Origin: DATBLE01 sp963841405 | Lineage (GTDB): Bacteria > Actinomycetota > Thermoleophilia > Gaiellales > Gaiellaceae | DNA length: 64,000 nucleotides | Direction: 5' to 3' | NCBI GenBank assembly: GCA_963841405.1 | Contig: CAWJCM010000007.1 | Coordinates: 806,001-870,000, forward strand | The notes under the pieces: model-generated | What the model was told of the DNA's origin: nothing | Seen by the model: the letters and a program-made list of their open reading frames with translations, nothing else | Database searches by the model: none | Shown here: positions 18,541 through 26,927 of the stretch, piece after piece | Numbering within the stretch: the stretch's first letter is position 1 | Layout of the letters: every line of letters starts with the position of its first letter | Translations under genes and position numbers: made by a program

Positions 18541-18882
18541 TGGGTGGATGATGCCGCTTCAGGGGGCAACCGCGTGCCCCGGGCGGGTGATATCCGCCGA
18601 GCGCGAGCGTGCCGGGGACCGAACCGACGAGGTTGTTCGAGCCGTGGCTCACGTCATCGTCAGTGAGGTCCCCGACACGCGGTGGGCCGCGAGGAAAATC
18701 GATGCGCCGAGGCCAGCGCCGAGGCCAGCGCCGACGCCGCGACGCCGAGCGCGACGACGAACGTCGTCCGTCCGCGCGCCGCGAGGAGGGCTCCCCCGGC
18801 CGCGACCGGCAGAGGGTGCGTCAGCCTCGCTGCGCCGCCTTCGTGGGCGGCGCCCGGCGGGTGCTCTCCCGGGGCGGCGGCC
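18541..18882. other. Intergenic region with a possible short membrane-peptide frame
   Basis: About 340 bases between the sigma factor start and the small secreted protein stop. One minus-strand frame reads GRTTFVVALGVAASALASAL near 18660-18800, which resembles a membrane helix, but the frame has no convincing start and high GC favours such spurious frames. No RNA gene seen. Confidence 0.3.
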
Positions 18883-19317
18883 TCAGTGCTTGCCGCCGCC
18901 GCCACCCTTGCCGTTGCCGCCGGCGTTGCCGTGGCCGTGCGCGGTGCCGCTCGCGCCGTGCGCACCGCTGTCGCCGTGCAGGGTCGTGGTCTGGGCGGTG
19001 CCGCCGGTGGTCGTCGTCGTGTGCTCGACGGCACCCTTGCCGTGCCGCTTCATCGTCGCGACGGTGGTCGCGGTGCAGGGCCCGAGGACGTCGCCGTGTT
19101 TCAGGTGCGCACGGACCGCCGGCACGGCGACCGTGATCGTGTGGAAGGGGTGCTTCTTCGAACCGGTGCGGTGGCAGACCGTGGCCTTGCCGCCGGTGGT
19201 GGTCCAACCGGTCGTGATGCCGTGGGCGAGACCGCCGCCGCTGGCGATCGACACCGCCGCGAACCCCCCGGCGGCGAGAAGCGCAATGGCGGCAACCGGT
19301 GTGGCAAGACGGCGCAT
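18883..19317 (-). CDS. Small secreted protein with CHRTG...HLKHGD motif
   Basis: A 144-residue exported protein preceded by a good ribosome site (AAAGGAG). Signal peptide MRRLATPVAAIALLAAGGFA; the mature part has one ~40-residue conserved module, ATVCHRTGSKKHPFHTITVA then VRAHLKHGDVLGPC, with two Cys that probably pair. This module is known from many bacterial secreted proteins and has no assigned function. The C-terminal 60 residues are low complexity (Thr-rich, then Gly/His/Lys: GNGKGGGGGKH) and could bind metal. Stands alone between the sigma factor and the HAD phosphatase. Confidence 0.8.
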   Translation of the reverse strand: MRRLATPVAAIALLAAGGFAAVSIASGGGLAHGITTGWTTTGGKATVCHRTGSKKHPFHTITVAVPAVRAHLKHGDVLGPCTATTVATMKRHGKGAVEHTTTTTGGTAQTTTLHGDSGAHGASGTAHGHGNAGGNGKGGGGGKH

Positions 19318-19493
19318 GTCGGCTCCTTTCGGCTACTGGGCGGTCGAATTCCTTGTCGGCACGAAGCAGCGAGGACCTGATCACTCGTCTTGGTCCCCTC
19401 GCGGCGCGCCGGCTCGAGTCCTCTACCTGGGATGACGGTCGGCGGGCGCGAAGTTCGCGCCGTGCCTTCGTTAAGTTTTTGTAAGGAGCCCGC

Positions 19494-20294
19494 TCAGAGC
19501 CACTCGAGCAGCTCGGCGACCCCGCCGACGACGGCGTCCGGCCGGCGGCGCTCCGGGACCGCGTGCAGGTCGGGACGTCCGCTGATCCCGCTGGCGACGA
19601 GCACCGTCCGGGCACCGCCGAGGCGGCCAAGCGCGACGTCCATCGTCAGATCGTCGCCGATCACGGCGATCTCGCTCCCCCGCACGCCGACCTGTTCCTC
19701 GACCGTCCGCATCGCCGCCCGTGAGGGCTTGCCGACGATCACGGGGCGGGTGCTGCTCGCCTTCGCGAGCGCCGCGGTGGTCATCGCGCCGCGGCTGAGG
19801 ATCGGGCCGTCCGCACCGGCGTACGCGGGCGCGTAGCTCGCGGTCAGGAGCCGGGCGCCGGCGATGATCGCTCGCGCCGCACGCTCGAGCAGCGCGAAGT
19901 CGACGCTATCGGCGTGCGCGACGAAGACGGCGTCGACGGTCCCGTCGTCGCCTGCGAGCGACATGCCCTCCGCCTCGAGAAAGCGGCGCGCCGGCCCGGT
20001 CGCGAACGCCAGCACGGGTCCTTCGAGCCGGCGCATGCGCAGGTACGCCTGGACGCTGCGGAGAGGGGTGAGCATCTCCTCGTCGGCGATGTCCAGTCCG
20101 GCGGCGCGCAACCCCTCGGCGAACCAGGCGGGCGATTCGTGGCTTCCGTTGGTGAAGATCGCCAGCCGCCGTCCCGAGCCCCTGATCCTCGCCAGCACCT
20201 CGCGCGCGCCGGGCTGCACGTGCAGCTGGTCGCCGGCCCGGTGCACGAGCGTCCCGTCGACGTCGAGGACGACCGCCTCGACGCCGTCAAGCAC
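19494..20294 (-). CDS. HAD-superfamily hydrolase, NagD/p-nitrophenylphosphatase-like
   Basis: A 266-residue HAD IIA phosphatase. Motif I is VVLDVDGTLVH (nucleophile Asp and acid/base Asp), motif II IFTNGSHES, the Lys motif is VIVGKPSRAAM and motif III VIGDDLTMDVALGRLGGA. The cap domain between motifs II and III is of C2 type. The family removes phosphate from small phosphorylated metabolites. Its start overlaps the 3' end of the carboxyltransferase gene by eight bases, so both are in one transcript with the PpsA-like gene further upstream. A role in dephosphorylating a phosphorylated aromatic or alcohol formed by that system is possible but speculative. Confidence 0.85.
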   Translation of the reverse strand: MLDGVEAVVLDVDGTLVHRAGDQLHVQPGAREVLARIRGSGRRLAIFTNGSHESPAWFAEGLRAAGLDIADEEMLTPLRSVQAYLRMRRLEGPVLAFATGPARRFLEAEGMSLAGDDGTVDAVFVAHADSVDFALLERAARAIIAGARLLTASYAPAYAGADGPILSRGAMTTAALAKASSTRPVIVGKPSRAAMRTVEEQVGVRGSEIAVIGDDLTMDVALGRLGGARTVLVASGISGRPDLHAVPERRRPDAVVGGVAELLEWL

Positions 20295-21918
20295 GGCTCC
20301 ACTCCAGGACGCGGTCGCCGGTCTCGACGCGGATGTGCTGCACCGGCTCGCGGCGGGCGATCTCTCGCAACAGCCGCGCCGAGGGGCTGGTCGCGCGAGG
20401 TGCCGAGGGCTGAGCCGTCGCTCTGCCGCGGCCGGCGACCATCGCGTCCACCTGGTCCTCGGGCATCGTCAGCCGCAGCAGCAGCTCCTCGTCCGAGATC
20501 CGCTTCCCGAAGCGGGCGCGCGCTCCCTCCAGGTGGATCGGCTCGAGGTGGCGCAGCTCCTCGACTCCCGGTCGCGAGAGCACCCGGTCGGCGATGTCCG
20601 GATCGACCGGCGCCGACGGCTCGCCGTAGTGGCCGAGGAAATAGCGGATCGTCTCCACCGAGACGTTCGACCAGCGCTCCGGGTCGACCACGTTTCGCAG
20701 CGCCTGGGTCGCCACCAGCTGCGAGACCGGCGTGACGATGATCGGGTAGCCCATCTCGGCCCGGACGCGACCGACTTCCTCCAGGACGGTTTCGAACAGG
20801 CCGGCACGGTGCTGCTCCTCGAGCATGCGCCGGGTGGTCGAGACCATGCCGCCGGCGAGCTGGTGGTGGTAGTAGGTGGCGTCGAACTCCTGGGGCGTGC
20901 CGACCGGCAGATCTCTCTCAGCTGCGAGCCGCCGGAAGTGGCCTGCCATCTCCGCGAGCGTCTCCAGGTCGAGCCGGTGCGAGAAGCCGGACGCGACGAG
21001 GTCGCGCACGGTCGTCTCGGCGGCCGGGTTCGACGTGCCGCGGGCGAGCGGGCCCGCGGCGGTATGGAGCACGCGGAAGCCGGCCCGCGCCCCTTCGAGG
21101 TAGACGATCGGCGCCAGGCCGATCGTCGTGTGGCTGTGCAACTCGGCGATGCGGGCGCCGGCGGCTGCGACGAAGTGCGGCGCGAGCTCGCGCACCGCGT
21201 CGGGCGTGAGCAGTCCGCCCGGATCCTTCAGGTACACGCGATCCATGTCCACGCAGTCGGCGAGCGTCGCCGCGCGCTCCGCGTAGTACGCGTGCGTGTG
21301 CACGGGGCTGACCGAGTAGGTCAGGCCGATCACCACCTCGTCGACTCCTTCCTCCTTCGCGACCCGCGCGATCCGGCGCAGCCGTGCGGGGTCGTTGGTC
21401 GGGTCGGCGACCTGGAACCGCCTGATCCCGTTGCGCACGACGCACCGGAACGAGAGGCGCATCAGCTCCTCGTCGCACGGCACCCACGAGATGAAGCGCA
21501 TCCCCGTCGTGATGTAGCTGAGCGGGGTGTTCGGCATCGCCCGGCTGGCGAGCCTCAGTCGCTCCCAGGGGTCCTCCCCGTGGAAGCGGACGGCGACGGC
21601 CATGTGGGTGCTCGATGAGAAGTCGGCCGCGTGGAAGCCGACCCGGTCGATCGTCGGCGCGATCGCGACGATGTCCGCAGTCGTCAGGCCCGTGGCGCCC
21701 CAGAGGCTCTGGTTGCCGTCGCGCGTGGTCGTGTCGACGATGTCGATCGGCGGGCCGGCGCCCCCTTCGGGCCGCGGCGCGACTGCCACCGGCTGGACCC
21801 CGCGCCCCTCGCGCAGGGCGTAGAGCGTGAACCTGCCGGTCTCGGCTCTGATCTCCTCGACCGGAGACTCGTCGATCAGCCGCAGGATCTCCCGGACGTC
21901 GTCCTCGCTGAGCGGCAT
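20287..21918 (-). CDS. Carboxyltransferase-domain protein (pyruvate carboxylase/OadA-like)
   Basis: A 543-residue protein. A ~40-residue head (LSEDDVREILRLIDESPVEE) resembles the N-terminus of biotin carboxyl carrier proteins. The main part is an HMGL-like TIM barrel with the pyruvate-carboxylase/oxaloacetate-decarboxylase conserved tail: metal and catalytic Asp in DTTTRDGNQSL, DPWERLRLASRAMPNTPLSY, the likely carbamylated Lys in YLKDPGGLLTP and the metal-binding His pair in AELHSHTTIGLAP. The family moves CO2 from carboxybiotin to a keto acid or releases it. No biotin carboxylase or biotinylated Lys motif (MKM) is visible in the window. It starts eight bases after the PpsA-like gene, implying joint function, possibly carboxylation or decarboxylation tied to a phosphorylated intermediate. 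Substrate unknown. Confidence 0.85.
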   Translation of the reverse strand: MPLSEDDVREILRLIDESPVEEIRAETGRFTLYALREGRGVQPVAVAPRPEGGAGPPIDIVDTTTRDGNQSLWGATGLTTADIVAIAPTIDRVGFHAADFSSSTHMAVAVRFHGEDPWERLRLASRAMPNTPLSYITTGMRFISWVPCDEELMRLSFRCVVRNGIRRFQVADPTNDPARLRRIARVAKEEGVDEVVIGLTYSVSPVHTHAYYAERAATLADCVDMDRVYLKDPGGLLTPDAVRELAPHFVAAAGARIAELHSHTTIGLAPIVYLEGARAGFRVLHTAAGPLARGTSNPAAETTVRDLVASGFSHRLDLETLAEMAGHFRRLAAERDLPVGTPQEFDATYYHHQLAGGMVSTTRRMLEEQHRAGLFETVLEEVGRVRAEMGYPIIVTPVSQLVATQALRNVVDPERWSNVSVETIRYFLGHYGEPSAPVDPDIADRVLSRPGVEELRHLEPIHLEGARARFGKRISDEELLLRLTMPEDQVDAMVAGRGRATAQPSAPRATSPSARLLREIARREPVQHIRVETGDRVLEWSRA

Positions 21919-21926
21919 CGGCCCGA

Positions 21927-23738
21927 CTAGTCCAGGATCGTGACGACCCCCGACGAGCCGTCGACGCGGATCGACTGGCCCGTTCGGATCGCCGCCGTCG
22001 CCCGGCCGGTGCCGACCACGGCCGGCAGCCCGTACTCGCGGCAGACGATCGCCGCATGGGACATCACCCCGCCGATGTCGGTCACGACGGCCCGGAGCTT
22101 CGGGAAGATCGGGGCCCAGGCGGGCGAGGTGATCGTGCAGACGAGCACGTCGCCGTCGCGGATGTCCGCGAGCTCCTCGATGTCGACGACCACCCGTGCC
22201 GGGCCTTCCACCGTTCCGGGCGAGGCGGCCGCGCCGGTCAGCTGCGAGCCGCCGTCGCGGGCGCTCGCCCACTCCTGTACGCGCTCGGTGGTGATGCCCC
22301 AGAGCATGATCGACATCGGGTCGGTGATCGCCTCCGGGGTGGCGCCGATCGCCGGCGGAGGCGTCCACTCGGCGAGCCGCTCGAGCAGCTCGCGGCGCCG
22401 GGCGACGATCGGCGGCCAGTGGGTCGGTCCGAGCGGCACGCCGCCGGTCGCCCAGCAGAGGAGCAGCTCGTCGAGTGCCTGCGCGACCTCGTGCCGGCCG
22501 AGCTGGAACATGTCCTCGCTCTCGGCGATGAAGCCGTGATTCGCCAGGAGCTGGCCGAACTCGCGCAGCTTGTTCCACCAGCGGGTCAGGAACCAGTAGT
22601 CGCAGTAGAACTTGTGCTCCTCGACGTACGGGAAGACCGTGCGCGAGAGGCCGAGGAGCTCGTCGAAGGTCTTGCGGGCGTCCTCGTCGAGCAGGGCGCC
22701 GTACTCCTCCGCGAGCCGGTCGCGCTCGCGTGCGATCTCGTCGCTCGGCCGCTCGACCTCCTCGCCGACGCGCAGCGCGCGGATGTGGCCGACGACGGAG
22801 GCGTAGGGGATGCTGGGGTCGTCGTACCAGCTGCCGTAGTAGTGGTAGAGGCCGTCGCCGGTCGCCATGTTGAACCACGGGTCCTTCACCTGCTCGAGCG
22901 CCTCGAGCCAGGCCCGGCCTCCCTCGCTCCCGGCCAGCTCGGCGTCGATCTCGGCCGGCGTCCGGCCCTCGACGAACGCGCCGTCGACGCCGGTGTCGAT
23001 CGCCAGCCTCGCCAGGCGGGCGAGCTCGACGCTCGGCCTGAACAGGAGCACGTCGATACCGGCGACCATCTGGGCGATGTGCTGCTCGGGGATGTCGGGG
23101 AGCTGACTCTTGCAGAACTCGCTGAAGGTCATGTAGGCGCCGTAGCCGAGCAGCAGGAACTCGAAGTGGTGCTGCCACATCAGGTCGCCGCAGCGGAGCG
23201 TGCGGCCGTAGGCGTCGAGCACCTCGTAGAAGGCGGTCTGCCGCTCGTCGTCGTGCATCACCTCGTCGGGCTCGTACTCGGGGAGCTCCGGCACCGGCAG
23301 CTCGGTGATCTCGGCGATCAGCGCCTCCATCTTGGCCTTCCAGCGGCCGTACAGCTCCTCCCAGTTCTGGAAGTAGTGGCCCGCCCGGCGCTGGAAAAAC
23401 TCGGCACGCTCGGCCATCTTCTCGGGGTCGGTCACGGGGTTGCCGGAGATGTAGACGTAGCCGTTGACGATCCGGTAGTCGATCCCCATCGCCGGCGGGA
23501 CGGCGAAGACGCGGTTCTGCCAGGCGCCTACGGCCTGGTATGGAGCGTCGATGCAGGCGACGTCGAACGCCGGCATCGGCACCGGAAAGTGCATCGAGTT
23601 CCAGAACCAGAACCGGTTCTCGTCGGCGTCGCGCCGGGCCTCGGCGAACAGCGCGTAGTAGGGGTACATCTCCTCCCAGCCCTCGCAGCCGGGCGGCGTC
23701 TCGATCTCGTACGGGCTCGGGAACGCGCTTTCGGCCAT
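21927..23738 (-). CDS. PEP-utilising enzyme, phenylphosphate synthase PpsA-like (paralogue 1)
   Basis: A 603-residue protein. The N-terminal ~470 residues are the substrate-binding part shared with the large subunit of phenylphosphate synthase as I recall it: FPSPYEIETPPGCEGWEEMY, FWFWNSMHFPVPMPAFD, then VPPAMGIDYRIVNGYVYIS. The C-terminal ~90 residues form the swivelling phosphohistidine domain of PEP synthases, with the catalytic His (about 561) in GGVMSHAAIV. There is no ATP-grasp domain, so a partner must supply the phosphoryl group. I prefer ATG 23738; a TTG 18 bases upstream would add six residues. It forms an operon with the carboxyltransferase and HAD genes and is divergent from a quinone oxidoreductase. 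Acceptor (phenol, alcohol or pyruvate) unknown. Confidence 0.8.
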   Translation of the reverse strand: MAESAFPSPYEIETPPGCEGWEEMYPYYALFAEARRDADENRFWFWNSMHFPVPMPAFDVACIDAPYQAVGAWQNRVFAVPPAMGIDYRIVNGYVYISGNPVTDPEKMAERAEFFQRRAGHYFQNWEELYGRWKAKMEALIAEITELPVPELPEYEPDEVMHDDERQTAFYEVLDAYGRTLRCGDLMWQHHFEFLLLGYGAYMTFSEFCKSQLPDIPEQHIAQMVAGIDVLLFRPSVELARLARLAIDTGVDGAFVEGRTPAEIDAELAGSEGGRAWLEALEQVKDPWFNMATGDGLYHYYGSWYDDPSIPYASVVGHIRALRVGEEVERPSDEIARERDRLAEEYGALLDEDARKTFDELLGLSRTVFPYVEEHKFYCDYWFLTRWWNKLREFGQLLANHGFIAESEDMFQLGRHEVAQALDELLLCWATGGVPLGPTHWPPIVARRRELLERLAEWTPPPAIGATPEAITDPMSIMLWGITTERVQEWASARDGGSQLTGAAASPGTVEGPARVVVDIEELADIRDGDVLVCTITSPAWAPIFPKLRAVVTDIGGVMSHAAIVCREYGLPAVVGTGRATAAIRTGQSIRVDGSSGVVTILD

Positions 23739-23749
23739 GGCGTATGTAT

Positions 23750-23763
23750 ACGACAATCGTCGT
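23750..23763. promoter_or_regulatory. Palindromic operator candidate in a divergent promoter
   Basis: Perfect 5-bp inverted repeat ACGAC-AATC-GTCGT in the 26 bases between the divergent starts at 23738 and 23765. A close relative of its minus-strand form (CGACGATTGTCG) is found as CGACGATTGTTG at 37952-37963, in the divergent promoter of another PpsA-like gene. A shared regulator is possible. Confidence 0.4.
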
Positions 23764-23764
23764 G

Positions 23765-24682
23765 ATGCGGGCCGTTCGTCAGCACACGCTCGGTGGGCCG
23801 GAGGTGCTGGTGGTCGAGGAGGTGCCGAAGCCGGAGCCGGGGCCGACCGAGGTGCTCGTCCGGGTGGCCGCCGCGGGCGTCAATCCGGTCGACTGGAAAG
23901 TACGTGCGGGCGGCGGCTTCCTCGGCCAGCCGCCGTTCACCGTCGGCTGGGACGTTGCGGGCGTGGTCGAGGAGGTCGGATTCGGAGTGACCTGGCTCGC
24001 GTCCGGCGACCGCGTCTTCGGGATGCCGCGCTTTCCGCGAGAGGCGGCCTGCTACGCGGAATACGTCGTCTCGCCGTCGCGCCAGCTGGCCCGGATCCCG
24101 GACGGCCTCGCGGACGTGGAGGCGGCGGCCGTGCCGCTGGCGGGACTGACGGCGTGGCAGGCGCTTGTCGACACCGCGGGCGTGGACGAGGGCTCGCGCG
24201 TGCTCGTGCTCGGTGCCGCGGGCGGGGTCGGTCACTTCGCGGTGCAGATCGCGAAAGCACGCGGCGCTTGGGTGGCCGGCACCTCGAGCGCGGCCAAGCA
24301 CGGCTTCCTGCGCGAGCTGGGCGTCGACGAGCCGATCGACAGGGAGGGCGCGATCGGTGCCTGCGAGCTGGACGTCGTGCTCGACGCCGTCGGCGGCGAG
24401 GTCGGGCTCGGCGCGTTGCCGGCGCTGCGGGACGGTGGAGTGCTCGTCACCGTCTCGGGCTCCTCCGTGCCCGGGTTGCTGGAAGCCGCAGCTGGACGCG
24501 TGCGGATCGCCGGGATCCTCGTCGAGCCTGACCGGGTCGGGATGCAGGAGCTGGCGGCGCTCGCCGCCGAGGGAGAGCTCCGCCCGCACGTCGCGCGCAC
24601 CTTCCCGCTGGAGGAGGCGGGCGCGGCGCACGCGCTCGGCGAGCAGGGCCGAACGCGCGGGAAGCTCGTGCTCACCGTCTGA
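23765..24682 (+). CDS. NADPH:quinone oxidoreductase / medium-chain dehydrogenase
   Basis: A 305-residue MDR-superfamily oxidoreductase of the zeta-crystallin/QOR type, which lacks the zinc-binding residues of true alcohol dehydrogenases. N-terminal GroES-like fold: MRAVRQHTLGGPEVLVVEEV, GVNPVDWKVRAGG. Rossmann nucleotide site: VLVLGAAGGVGHFAVQIAK (the AAGGVG loop is typical of NADPH-dependent members). Such enzymes reduce quinones or alpha,beta-unsaturated carbonyls. Start at ATG 23765; the preceding GTG is three bases earlier. The stop overlaps the ATG of the hydrolase gene (TGATGG), so the two are translationally coupled and followed by the GMC gene. Confidence 0.9.
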   Translation: MRAVRQHTLGGPEVLVVEEVPKPEPGPTEVLVRVAAAGVNPVDWKVRAGGGFLGQPPFTVGWDVAGVVEEVGFGVTWLASGDRVFGMPRFPREAACYAEYVVSPSRQLARIPDGLADVEAAAVPLAGLTAWQALVDTAGVDEGSRVLVLGAAGGVGHFAVQIAKARGAWVAGTSSAAKHGFLRELGVDEPIDREGAIGACELDVVLDAVGGEVGLGALPALRDGGVLVTVSGSSVPGLLEAAAGRVRIAGILVEPDRVGMQELAALAAEGELRPHVARTFPLEEAGAAHALGEQGRTRGKLVLTV

Positions 24683-25407
24683 TGGCGCGGTTCGTCCTCG
24701 TCCACGGCGCGTTCGGCGGTGCCTGGTGCTGGGAGCCGGTGATCCCCGCGCTGGAGGCGGCGGGTCACACCGCCGAGGCGCTCGATCTGCCCGGCGGTGG
24801 CGACGACCGTACGCCGGTCGAGGAGATCACGCTCGAGAGCTGCGCCCGCCGGCTGCGAGAAGTTCTCGATTCGCGATCGGAGGACGCCGTGGTGGTCGCG
24901 CACAGCATGGGCGGTGTGGTCGCGACGCAGGCGGCCGGCTCCGATCCCGATCGGATCGCTTCTCTGATCTTCGTCGCGGCGTTCATGCCCTCGAACGGCC
25001 AGAGCCTGGTCGACCTCACGCGCCTGCCGGAGGGCGCGGACGACATGATCCAGGCCCACACGGTCGTCGAGGGAGATCCGCCGGTGGCGACGCTGGGGGA
25101 CGAGGCGGCCGCCGCGGCGATCTACAACTGCTGTACGCCCGACGAGCAGGCGTGGGCGCTCCCGCGGCGGCGTCCGCAGGCGGTGGCGGCGTTCGCCACC
25201 CCGGTGAGAGTCGACGAGAGCGCACTCGTGGCGATCCCGCGCTCGTACGTGCTGACGGAGCAGGACCGCTCGATCCCGCCCGCGCTCCAGCGCCGCATGA
25301 TCCGCGAGCATCCGTGCGAGCGCGTGATCGAGCTCGACGCCGACCATGCGCCGTACCTCTCCGCGACCGACGAGCTGGTCGCGGCGCTGCTCGAGCTCGC
25401 GCCGTAG
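24682..25407 (+). CDS. Alpha/beta-hydrolase, salicylate-esterase/EstC-like
   Basis: A 241-residue alpha/beta-hydrolase of the plant methyl-salicylate-esterase/EstC branch. Oxyanion-hole region FVLVHGAFGGAWCW, nucleophile elbow AHSMGGVV (catalytic Ser), Asp/His end of the triad around LTEQDRSIPP and LDADHAPYLS. Members hydrolyse small esters, including aromatic methyl esters, or act as hydroxynitrile lyases. Coupled to the quinone oxidoreductase upstream and ten bases from the GMC oxidoreductase downstream. A role in cleaving an aromatic ester before ring degradation fits the surroundings but is inference. Confidence 0.88.
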   Translation: MARFVLVHGAFGGAWCWEPVIPALEAAGHTAEALDLPGGGDDRTPVEEITLESCARRLREVLDSRSEDAVVVAHSMGGVVATQAAGSDPDRIASLIFVAAFMPSNGQSLVDLTRLPEGADDMIQAHTVVEGDPPVATLGDEAAAAAIYNCCTPDEQAWALPRRRPQAVAAFATPVRVDESALVAIPRSYVLTEQDRSIPPALQRRMIREHPCERVIELDADHAPYLSATDELVAALLELAP

Positions 25408-25416
25408 GATCGACCG

Positions 25417-26927
25417 ATGGCGGAGTCGTACGACGTGGTGGTGGTCGGCTCGGGGAGCGGCGGGGCCGTGGTCGCCCGCCGGCTGGTCGACGCCGGCGCG
25501 AGTGTGTGCGTGATCGAGGCAGGCGGGCTGGACGAGAACCCAGCGATCCACGATCCCGGGCGGCTCTGGGAGCTCTGGGGCTGCCCCGACGACTGGGCCT
25601 ATACGACCGTCCCGCAGCCCGGTTGCAACGGACGGCAGCTGGACATCCCGCGCGGGAAGGTGCTCGGCGGATCGAGCTGTATGAACGGGATGATTCACAT
25701 CCGCGGCCACCGGAGCGACTACGACGCCTGGGCGGCGGCCGGCTGCGAGGGCTGGAGCTACGAGGACGTGCTGCCGCTGTTCAAGCGCTCGGAGGACTTC
25801 AGTCGCGGCGAGTCCGAGTACCACGGCGCCGCCGGGCCGCTGCGCGTGACCGCCGACTACGAGCCGCACCCGCTCCACGCCGCGGCGGTCGAGGCGGCGC
25901 AGGAGGTCGGCATCCCGTTCAACGACGACCACAACGGCGTGACCCAGGACGGCGTCGGCTACTGCCAGCTGCTGGTCAAGGACAACGTACGCCAGAGCCA
26001 GACGGTCGCGTTCCTGCGACCCGTGCTGGATGCGCCGAACCTGACCGTGCTGACTGGCACACGCGCCCGCCGGCTCGTCCTCGAGCGGGGTCGCTGTGTC
26101 GGCGTCGACATCGGCGGGCGGGCGGTTCGCGCCGAGGAGGAGGTCGTCCTCTGCGCCGGCGCGATCGAGTCGCCGAAGCTGCTGATGCTCTCCGGGATCG
26201 GGCCGGCCGGCGAGTTGGCGCGGGTCGGGGTCGAGGTGGCCGTCGATCTACCCGGTGTCGGCGAGAACCTGCACGACCACCTGCTCTCGCCGCTGATCTG
26301 CTCGTCGTCGCGCCCGATGCCGCCGGTCGTGCCGGGGACGACGCCGCTGCACGCCCACCTGTTCGCGCGGAGCAAGGGCGACCTGCCCGCGCCCGACACG
26401 CAGCCGCTCGTCTTCCACGTGCCCGCGTACCTGCCGGGGATGGAGGGGCCGCCGGACGGGTTCACGCTGATGGCCGGGATGATCCGCCCGCAGAGCCGCG
26501 GGCGTCTGACGCTGGCTTCCTCCGACCCGGACGACCCGCCGCTCGATCGACCCCGCCTATCTCGCGGAGGAGGTGGACGTCGACGCGCTCGCAGTGGTCG
26601 CTCGAGCAGGTGCGGGAGATCTCCCGCACGGACGCGCTGGCCGGGTGGCTCGGCGAGGAGCTGTACCCCGGCCCCGCCGTCAGCTCACGCGAGGACGTCC
26701 GGCGCTACGTCCGTGACACGGCGATCACCTACCACCACCAGGCCGGTACCTGCCGGATGGGGGTGGACGACGCGGCCGTCGTCGACCCGCGACTGCGCGT
26801 TCGCGGCGTAGAGGGCCTGCGCGTCGCCGATGCCTCGGTGATGCCGACGGTCACGGCCGGCAACACGCACGCGCCGACGACGATGATCGGCGAGCGCGCC
26901 GCCGACCTCGTCCTCGGCGTCGGCTAG
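25417..26927 (+). pseudogene. GMC-family FAD oxidoreductase, two frameshifts near the C-terminus
   Basis: A choline-dehydrogenase-like GMC enzyme. The N-terminal ~375 residues are intact: dinucleotide site VVVGSGSGGAVVARRLVDAG, GMC signature GKVLGGSSCMNGMIHIRGHR, second signature GAIESPKLLMLSGIGP. Near base 26545 the expected continuation IDPAYLAEEVDVDALAVV moves to a second frame, and near 26605 EQVREISRTDALAGWLGEEL moves to a third, which then runs intact to a normal end with the catalytic His region YHHQAGTCRMG and ADASVMPTVTAGNTH. Both shifts are in the same direction and fall within 60 bases; residues on either side are conserved, which favours sequencing error or very recent damage. Oxidises an alcohol, substrate unknown. 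Confidence 0.85.

Noticed and set aside
18660..18882. Small membrane peptide gene after the CHRTG-motif protein
   Set aside because: No start codon or ribosome site and no support beyond a hydrophobic run in one frame.
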